Below, piece by piece: positions 14,901-20,140 of a stretch of DNA of 20,140 bases. A program made the translations under genes and the position numbers. Under the pieces are notes generated by a model that did no database searches, had not been told where the DNA came from, and saw nothing but the letters and a program-made list of their open reading frames with translations. Within the stretch, counting starts at the first letter, position 1; each line of letters opens with the position of its first letter. The DNA lies in NCBI RefSeq assembly GCF_905187505.1, contig NZ_CAJJIC010000037.1, forward strand, positions 1-20,140. The letters are read 5' to 3'. This stretch comes from an uncultured Mailhella sp. GTDB lineage: Bacteria; Desulfobacterota; Desulfovibrionia; Desulfovibrionales; Desulfovibrionaceae.

Positions 14901-15977
14901 TTACTGGGCGGCCTTCATGTCGGCTTCGGCGGCCTTCACGAGTTCGGGGCCGATTTCCTTGGTCCACTTGTCGCGCACGCTCTGGGTGGCGTCGTAGAAT
15001 TCCCTGACCTGTTCGGGCGTGAACTTCACGATGGTCATGCCCTTTTCCTCCATGGTCTTGAAGGGATCGGTCACGGCGGGCACCTTGTCTATGCTCTGGA
15101 GGAAGGCCAGCGAGGAGCCGTCGTCAAAGCCGAGGCGGGAAAGGGCCTTGCTGTACTTTTCCATTTCCTTGGCGCAGTCCAGCAGAATGGCCTGATCTTC
15201 GGCGGAGAAGGACTTCCACACCTTGGAGTTGGCGGTGAGAAGCAGCGGATCGATCATGTAGTGCCAGTCGGTGTGATACTTGTGCCAGGTCCAGATCTGC
15301 AGGGTGATGTTGATGCCGTTGGTGGGGTTTTCCTGGCCGTCCACGATGCCCTGCTGGAAGCCGGTCACGGCTTCGGACCAGTTGATGGCCTGCGGATTGG
15401 CGCCGAGCGCGGTGAAGATGTCGGCAAAGATGGGCGTGCCGCACACGCGCAGCTTCATGCCCTTCATGTCGGCGGGATGGTTGATGGGGCCCTTGCTGGT
15501 GGTGAGCTCGCGGAAGCCGTTTTCGCCCCAGCCTATGAACTTCACGCCGGTCTTTTCCACGGCGTCCACGATCATCTGACCGGATTTGCCCGCTTCAATG
15601 GCGTCCATGGCCTTGTAGCGGTCGGGGTTGTTGGCCACGAAGAAGGGCAGGGCGGTAAGGTTGAGTTCCTGCACCTGGGGAGACCAGTTGATGGTGGAGG
15701 CAAGGGCGAAGTCGATGGCGCCGCGGCGGACGAGCAGAAGTTCGGACGTCTGCTTGCCGGCCATGAGCTGGGCGCCGGGATACACCTTGATGTTGATGCG
15801 TCCGTTCGTGCGTTCTTTGACGAGATCGGCGAAGTAGGTGGCGGAAAGGCCCCAGCCGGAGGTGGCGGCGGGCACCACGCTCAGCTTGTATTCCTTCTTG
15901 TAGGCGGCAAGCGCCGGGGCGGAAAGAAGTCCCACACAGACGGCGGTCATGAGGGCGGTACGGAAAAGTCGCTTCAT
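14901..15977 (-). CDS. dctP: TRAP transporter substrate-binding protein (DctP family)
   Basis: A 358-residue periplasmic solute-binding protein. Residues 1-24 are a signal peptide (MKRLFRTALM, then hydrophobic, cleavage after ALA). The DctP fold is shown by NGRINIKVYPGAQL (58-71), MKLRVCGTPIFADIF (174-188) with the conserved carboxylate-binding Arg177, and NWSEAVTGFQQGIVDGQENP (199-218). An Arg at this site usually pairs with a substrate carboxylate or sulfonate. The exact ligand cannot be told from the sequence; no catabolic enzyme is next to it. The start has an excellent GAGGAGG site 5-6 bases upstream. It lies 106 bases after the AEC permease gene. Confidence 0.95.
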   Translation of the reverse strand: MKRLFRTALMTAVCVGLLSAPALAAYKKEYKLSVVPAATSGWGLSATYFADLVKERTNGRINIKVYPGAQLMAGKQTSELLLVRRGAIDFALASTINWSPQVQELNLTALPFFVANNPDRYKAMDAIEAGKSGQMIVDAVEKTGVKFIGWGENGFRELTTSKGPINHPADMKGMKLRVCGTPIFADIFTALGANPQAINWSEAVTGFQQGIVDGQENPTNGINITLQIWTWHKYHTDWHYMIDPLLLTANSKVWKSFSAEDQAILLDCAKEMEKYSKALSRLGFDDGSSLAFLQSIDKVPAVTDPFKTMEEKGMTIVKFTPEQVREFYDATQSVRDKWTKEIGPELVKAAEADMKAAQ

Positions 15978-16083
15978 AAATCCTCCTCGGATATGTTCTT
16001 TGCGACGCGAGGTCGCGTTGCACCCGGTGTGAAGGGAGAGCACTCCCGCCCGGGGTACGGGGGCGGAAGCACGTTTCGGCCGC

Positions 16084-17052
16084 TTAGAGCAGCGGCAGGA
16101 CAATAATGAGAACGGGTAGAACGACCACGAGTTCCAGCGTGGTGAACACCCAGCAGGCATTGGCCAGATCCAGGTCCAGATCGAACAGGGACGGGGGAAT
16201 GAGCGCGTTCATGGCCACGGGCATGGCGGAAAGAATGGCCACCACCTTGAGCGGAAGGCCGCCTTCCACCTCGCCGAGTCCGGCCAGAGAGGCCAGCGTC
16301 GTGACGATGAGGGGCACGCAGACAAATTTGATGAGGGAGATGACGGCGGACTCGCGCACATAGGCGGTCATGCGCGAGAGACGCAGGCCCATGCCTATGG
16401 AGAGCAGAAAGCATACGGTGCCCGCGATCATGGCCGCCGCCGAGAGCGTGCCGAAGGCGGAAGGCCGCCGCACGCCGGAAAGATTGAGGAAAAGCCCGAG
16501 ACCGAGGGCGAAGAGTATGGCGGCCAGCACCGGATCAAGATGCAGACGGGGCGTCTTCGTGCCTGATGCGCCTGCGGAACCGTAGCTGCGCGACACGGGC
16601 ACGGCCACGCCGAAGTAGAACATTTCTTCGCACAGGCGGTACAGGGAGGCCATGGCGATGGCCTGCTCGCCGAACTGCATGACCGCCACAAGGCAGCCCA
16701 CCGCGCCTATGTTGGTGAAGGTGCCGCAGCAGTACATGCTGCCGGTCTGCGCGCGGCCGAGCCCCATGCGTCGGGAGAAGAAGAGGGCGAGCGCCCCTCC
16801 CGCGACCCATGCCGCAAGACCGAGCGCGGGCAGGCACAGAAGCCGCGGGTCCGGCGAAGGCAGCCCCCACAGCGAAAGCATGGCCGAGAGCGGAATGAGA
16901 CCGAACATCGCCGTCTTCTGAATGACGATGCGCAGGCGCTTCAGCGAAGATTCCGTGAAGGCAGACGCGCCCAGGCTCACCCACTGACGGAAGAGATACC
17001 CGGCAATGAGACTGACGAAGATGATGGTCAGAGTGAGCAGAAGCCGTTCCAT
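16084..17052 (-). CDS. AEC-family (auxin efflux carrier-like) transporter
   Basis: A 322-residue inner-membrane protein with about ten hydrophobic segments, the normal size for the AEC family of secondary carriers for small organic acids. Recognisable parts are the N-terminal LLLTLTIIFVSLIAGYLF, the central GTFTNIGAVGCLVAVMQFGE, which matches the family's broken-helix region, and the C-terminal AMPVAMNALIPPSLFDLD followed by a final helix. The ATG at 17052 places the first helix correctly; its ribosome site is weak (CAGG). A TTG start at 17106 is possible but has none. It heads the minus-strand cluster with dctPQM, suggesting a second carrier for the same or a related organic acid. Confidence 0.85.
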   Translation of the reverse strand: MERLLLTLTIIFVSLIAGYLFRQWVSLGASAFTESSLKRLRIVIQKTAMFGLIPLSAMLSLWGLPSPDPRLLCLPALGLAAWVAGGALALFFSRRMGLGRAQTGSMYCCGTFTNIGAVGCLVAVMQFGEQAIAMASLYRLCEEMFYFGVAVPVSRSYGSAGASGTKTPRLHLDPVLAAILFALGLGLFLNLSGVRRPSAFGTLSAAAMIAGTVCFLLSIGMGLRLSRMTAYVRESAVISLIKFVCVPLIVTTLASLAGLGEVEGGLPLKVVAILSAMPVAMNALIPPSLFDLDLDLANACWVFTTLELVVVLPVLIIVLPLL

Positions 17053-17279
17053 GGCGGAGCCTGAGGCAAAAAGTTCCCGCGCGGCTTCCGGCCCTGTACC
17101 GTACAAGGAGAGAGAAAAAACCGGCGGACATCTCCCCGGGATGACTTACCTCTCAAAAAGGAGATAACGACGCTCCCTCATGAGCCGGAGGCGTCGCGCG
17201 CCGCAGCGCGGCTTTGCGACCTCTTCCGACGTTCCGCCGGGGGCGGATGAGAAAACGTTCCGGGAAGACGATTTTTTTC

Positions 17280-17307
17280 AGATTAGTAGGTTTTCAAAAA
17301 TTGTCAA
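17280..17307 (-). promoter_or_regulatory. Sigma-70-like promoter of the AEC-dctPQM cluster
   Basis: On the minus strand a perfect TTGACA (17307-17302), a 16-base spacer and TAATCT (17285-17280) in an AT-rich island. The transcript would start near 17273, giving a leader of about 220 bases. The -10 match is weak, which is common for activated promoters. Confidence 0.45.
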
Positions 17308-17643
17308 ATAAAGGGAGAGATTTTTTGAGAAGAAAAAAAGGTCTGTAAAAGAGGCAGTGTTTCATGCCGGTTAGGCCGTCCGCATCAGGGGGTTGCGTTG
17401 TGGGGACCGCATTTTCCCCCGCGGCGGAAGGATGTTGCGACGCCCGGGCTGCCGGAGACCGCGTTTGTGCAGATGTTGTGTGCATTTTTTCACTTTCTGC
17501 AAAAAAGCTGCGGGGCCGTTGCAGCGCATCTGCGGCGCGGCGCTTTTCGCGGTCGCCTGCGCTTTTTCTGTCGCATTCGCGCTTCTGGGCGGAAAAGGGA
17601 AGGCGTCCGTTTTGTGGACGCGTGCAGGGAGTGGCCGACGAAG

Positions 17644-17672
17644 AAGGCCGCCGGGAACATTCCGGCGGCCTT
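17644..17672 (-). terminator. Terminator of hldE (perfect hairpin, possibly bidirectional)
   Basis: AAGGCCGCCGG/CCGGCGGCCTT (17644-17654 and 17662-17672), 11 perfect pairs with a 7-base loop. On the minus strand TCTTCG follows, a short U-tract. It lies about 125 bases past the hldE stop. Confidence 0.65.
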
Positions 17673-17798
17673 TCGAGTCATGCGGCGGAAAAGAGAAAGG
17701 CGGTCGAGGGGCGCGTTCCAGGCCGTGCTGCGCTCCTTCGATGCGGCGAAGAGCGGACAGGAGAGCTCCGGGGCGTCGCGCGTGAGAAGGGACCGGGC

Positions 17799-19295
17799 TT
17801 ACTTCGGCAGCGTTGTTTCTTCTCCCCGCTTCATTTTCTGAATGGTCTGCGTGGTGGAGTAGCCGTCGAGCCGCGAGAGGGTGACGGCCCTGCCGCCGTA
17901 GCTTTCCACAAACTGCGCCTCGGGCCAGCGGTCGATGGTGTAGCCTTCCTTCAGAATGAGGTCGGGACGGATGGCGTCCACAAGGGGCAGGGCGGTGTCG
18001 TCGTCGAACATGATGACGAAGTCGACGAACTCCAGGGAGGCGAGCAGCAGGGCGCGGGTCTTTTCGTCCTGAATGGGACGTTCCGGGCCCTTGAGCCTTT
18101 TTATGGAAGCGTCGGTATTGAGGCCCACCATGAGCACGTCGCACAGGGAGCGTGCCTGCATGAGCGAGTGCAGATGCCCCTGATGCAGCAGGTCGAAGCA
18201 GCCGTTGGTGAATCCCACCTTTTTGCCCTGCTCGCGACACTGGGCGGCAATGGCCGCGGCCTCGCGGCGGCTGACGATCTTGTTTTTCTGCTTCCAGCCC
18301 GGGCCGGAGGCGGAGCGGCGGCGCGAAAGGGCGTCGAGAATTTCCTGCGCGGTCACGCAGGAAGTGCCGAGCTTGCCCACGGCCACGCCGGACGCGATGT
18401 TGGCGAGCTTCATGGCGTCCTGAATGTCGGCGCCTGCCGCAAGCGACGCGCCGAAGGCGGCAAGGGAGGTGTCGCCCGCGCCCGACACGTCGAACACTTC
18501 GCGCGCCTCGGTGGGAAGCTGAAACACGTCGTCGGGACGGGAGGCGGACACGAAGGCCATGCCGTGCTCGGAAAGCGTGACGAGCAGATTTTCAATGCCG
18601 TAGCGTTCAAACAGCGCTTTGGCTCCCCGGCGCAGACTGTCCGTGAAGTCGGGGTCGGAAGGATGACACGAAAGCCCCGTGGCCTGATTGAATTCCTTGA
18701 GGTTGGGCTTGACCACGGTGGCACCGGCGTATTTCGAGTAGTCGTCGCCCTTGGGGTCGATGATGACGGGCTTGCCCGCCGCACGACAGACCTCTATGAT
18801 GCGCTGACAGCGCTCGGGCGAAAGCAGCCCCTTGGCGTAGTCGGAAAGAAGAATGATGTCCGCGGCCTTCACCCGCTCGTCGAGCGCAGGGCCGAGAATG
18901 TCGTCGTTGCAGCAGAAACGCCGCTCGTTGTCGATGCGCAGAAGATGATTGTTGCCCGCAATCACGCGGGTCTTTTCAATGGTGGGAAAGCCCGGCACCA
19001 CCAGCGCGGCCGCATGATCGCATACCTGACTGAGAAGACGCCGTACCTCCTTCCCCGCATCGTCGTCGCCGATGAAGCAGAGAATGTCGGCCGTGCAGCC
19101 GAGCGTGTGCAGATTGGCCACCACGTTGCCCGCCCCGCCGAGCATCTTTTTTTCGCTCTGAAAGTTGAATACCGGCACGGGAGCCTCGGGCGAAATGCGC
19201 TCCACCTTCCCGTAAAGAAAATGGTCGAGCATCACGTCGCCCACACAAAGAACCCTGACGTTCCTGTACGCCTTGACTATGGTAGAAAGCAGCAT
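17799..19295 (-). CDS. hldE: Bifunctional heptose-7-phosphate kinase / heptose-1-phosphate adenylyltransferase
   Basis: HldE performs two steps in making ADP-heptose for the LPS inner core: kinase on heptose-7-phosphate and, after a phosphatase step, adenylyl transfer. The 498-residue length suits the two-domain enzyme. The N-terminal ribokinase/PfkB domain (about 10-320) shows GGAGNVVANL (53-62), DPKGDDYSKYAGATVVKPN (180-198) and DVSGAGDTSLAAF (269-281) with catalytic Asp275. The C-terminal nucleotidyltransferase domain (about 355-490) has GFTNGCFDLLHQGHLHSL (361-378) with the HxGH motif at 371-374, and LNTDASIKRLKGPERPI. The start at 19295 has ACAGGAA about 8 bases upstream. ADP-heptose is needed for the same LPS that the msbA product exports. 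Confidence 0.97.
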   Translation of the reverse strand: MLLSTIVKAYRNVRVLCVGDVMLDHFLYGKVERISPEAPVPVFNFQSEKKMLGGAGNVVANLHTLGCTADILCFIGDDDAGKEVRRLLSQVCDHAAALVVPGFPTIEKTRVIAGNNHLLRIDNERRFCCNDDILGPALDERVKAADIILLSDYAKGLLSPERCQRIIEVCRAAGKPVIIDPKGDDYSKYAGATVVKPNLKEFNQATGLSCHPSDPDFTDSLRRGAKALFERYGIENLLVTLSEHGMAFVSASRPDDVFQLPTEAREVFDVSGAGDTSLAAFGASLAAGADIQDAMKLANIASGVAVGKLGTSCVTAQEILDALSRRRSASGPGWKQKNKIVSRREAAAIAAQCREQGKKVGFTNGCFDLLHQGHLHSLMQARSLCDVLMVGLNTDASIKRLKGPERPIQDEKTRALLLASLEFVDFVIMFDDDTALPLVDAIRPDLILKEGYTIDRWPEAQFVESYGGRAVTLSRLDGYSTTQTIQKMKRGEETTLPK

Positions 19296-19419
19296 GGTTT
19301 TTCCTGTGAAGGTCTCAAATGAAGGACAATGGAACAACGCTCCCGCCCCGGCTTTTCGCCCCGCCCAGAGTATCAGCCGCCGAAAGCGAAGTAAAGAAGA
19401 GGGAGGAAAGAGAGAATGC

Positions 19420-19466
19420 GGGGGAAGGCGGGGAAACTTTTGAAAAAGTTTTCCCCGCCTTCCCCC
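19420..19466. repeat. 46-nt near-perfect palindrome (22-bp hairpin)
   Basis: GGGGGAAGGCGGGG then AAACTTTT faces AAAAGTTTT then CCCCGCCTTCCCCC, with one extra base on one side and a 2-3 base loop. The core CTTTTGAAAAAG (19437-19448) is the exact reverse complement of bases 7-18. It has the form of a strong terminator on either strand, yet no gene ends next to it on the plus strand. Confidence 0.75.
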
Positions 19467-19584
19467 ACACCCCCATCCGCCCTTTCAAAACTTTTCAGTT
19501 TCTGGGGCGTGAATGATGGGATGGGGAAACGGCTGTTCCCTTCCGGTATTCGGCCGCTCAGCAGTGGCCCGACAAGGCTGCGGC

Positions 19585-19858
19585 CCATCGCCCGTCAGCT
19601 TCCGACACGCGGTATGGACGCAGGGCTTGCATGACGGGCATTTCATGGAACGCCGGGAGTGAATCGCGGCTATTCATGACCGCTGACCGGGCTTCTGACA
19701 TCGCCCGGTGCGACATTTTTTCTCCCGAGTATCACCATCGCCCGTTTCCCCGGGACACGCTGTACGGACGCAGGGCTTGCATGACGGGCATTTCATGTAC
19801 CGGCGGAAGTGAATTCCGCCTGTTCATGACCGCTGACCGGGCTTCTGACATCGCCCGG
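19585..19858 (+). repeat. Two ~124-bp direct repeats with exact 150-bp period and a conserved hairpin
   Basis: Copy 1 is 19585-19708 and copy 2 is 19735-19858, aligned without gaps. Both carry GGACGCAGGGCTTGCATGAC and CATGACCGCTGACCGGGC. The variable part between is a hairpin: GCCGGGA/TCGCGGC (6 of 7 pairs) in copy 1 and GGCGGAA/TTCCGCC (7 of 7) in copy 2, both with loop GTGAA. A second hairpin CCGGGC/GCCCGG is identical in both copies. Confidence 0.75.
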
Positions 19859-19864
19859 GCCCCC

Positions 19865-20065
19865 GAGCGCTGAGAGAAGGTTATCCGCTGCAAGCGAAGG
19901 CCCGCCCGAGCGTTGAGAAACGGTCATTCGCTGTAAACGGAGGCCGACCGAACAGTGAACGGCGAGTTTTCCCTCTAGTTTTTTGAGCGTTGAGAGAAGG
20001 CAGAAAGGAAAAACAACGGCCCGCCATATCGTTGAAAAACGACTGTTCTTTGCCAACGAAAGTTT
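19865..20065 (+). repeat. Degenerate ~42-bp tandem repeat, five units
   Basis: Units begin near 19865, 19908, 19950, 19985 and 20027 (spacings 43, 42, 35, 42). The clearest share GAGCGTTGAGA-type openings, then a GC-rich end such as GGCCCGCC. Identity is uneven; the third unit is shortest and most diverged. It is a minisatellite-like array, not a CRISPR, because there are no constant repeats with unique spacers. Confidence 0.55.
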
Positions 20066-20140
20066 TCCAGAGTTTCGAGCCTCCACTCTCCCCTTAAAAA
20101 TCTGGAAATCCCTTCCAACCACACCGGTGCTTTCGCGAAG

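Larger units (their letters stand above)
17053..17798. other. Leader of the AEC-TRAP cluster and hldE terminator region
   Basis: The left 230 bases are the predicted untranslated leader of the AEC gene. An AT-rich promoter island follows (about 17265-17345), then GC-rich DNA with only random-looking open frames. The hldE terminator is at 17644-17672. The leader contains AACGACGCTCCC and a GC-rich stem region near 17190-17215, but I recognise no riboswitch class. Confidence 0.5.
19296..20140. other. Repeat-rich region without a gene
   Basis: No frame here has a ribosome site or family pattern. Short frames, including one of about 109 codons on the minus strand at 19793-20122, only translate the repeats. 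The region holds a 46-nt palindrome, a 150-bp direct repeat and a ~42-bp tandem repeat, listed separately. The hldE promoter must lie in the first 120 bases, but I find no strong match. Confidence 0.55.

Noticed and set aside
17364..19322. Plus-strand frame of about 650 codons opposite hldE
   Set aside because: HldE is certain on the minus strand; this frame is a composition shadow.
19585..20065. CRISPR array
   Set aside because: Repeat units are long or degenerate, without constant short repeats and unique spacers, and no cas gene is present.

Overview
The window is about 20.1 kb of GC-rich bacterial DNA, with AT-rich islands at promoters. The gene content fits a Gram-negative anaerobe of the Desulfovibrionaceae type (Desulfovibrio, Bilophila, Mailhella). 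The evidence is an MsbA lipid A exporter, HldE heptose synthesis, an OmpH-like envelope protein, a DctPQM TRAP transporter, and long GC-rich intergenic spacers. This assignment is inference from gene families; no rRNA or other marker lies in the window. I saw no tRNA, rRNA, CRISPR array, transposase or integrase.

Left part (1-5.4 kb): a short chorismate-mutase-like gene on the minus strand, then three plus-strand genes, each followed by its own strong hairpin terminator. These are an OmpH/Skp-like lipoprotein, glmS (glucosamine-6-phosphate synthase) and an msbA-type exporter. Together with hldE at the right end they supply, build and export cell-envelope material: amino sugar for LPS and peptidoglycan, heptose for the LPS core, and lipid A flipping.

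Middle part (5.4-12.4 kb): sparse and accessory in character. A diguanylate cyclase with an NTF2/SnoaL-like sensor domain (minus) and a solitary CI-like HTH regulator with a coiled-coil tail (plus) are separated by long gene-free spacers with degenerate repeats. The most notable gene is 9561..11024 (minus). It encodes an exported protein of unknown family whose frame is interrupted by one in-frame UGA at codon 381 and then continues for 106 good codons. The UGA begins a U-A-S-C motif, the Cys at +3 is the only cysteine in the whole protein, and a hairpin with a G in its apical loop starts 11 nt after the UGA. I read it as a candidate periplasmic selenoprotein; a nonsense mutation is the alternative. 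A WYL-domain regulator lies upstream of it on the same strand.

Right part (12.9-19.3 kb): a minus-strand transport cluster (AEC-family permease, dctP, dctQ, dctM) behind a TTGACA promoter and a leader of about 220 nt, then hldE. The TRAP genes are separated by intergenic hairpins that could set different expression levels. The last 850 bases have no gene but hold a 46-nt near-perfect palindrome, a 150-bp-period direct repeat whose hairpin shows compensatory changes, and a degenerate ~42-bp tandem repeat.
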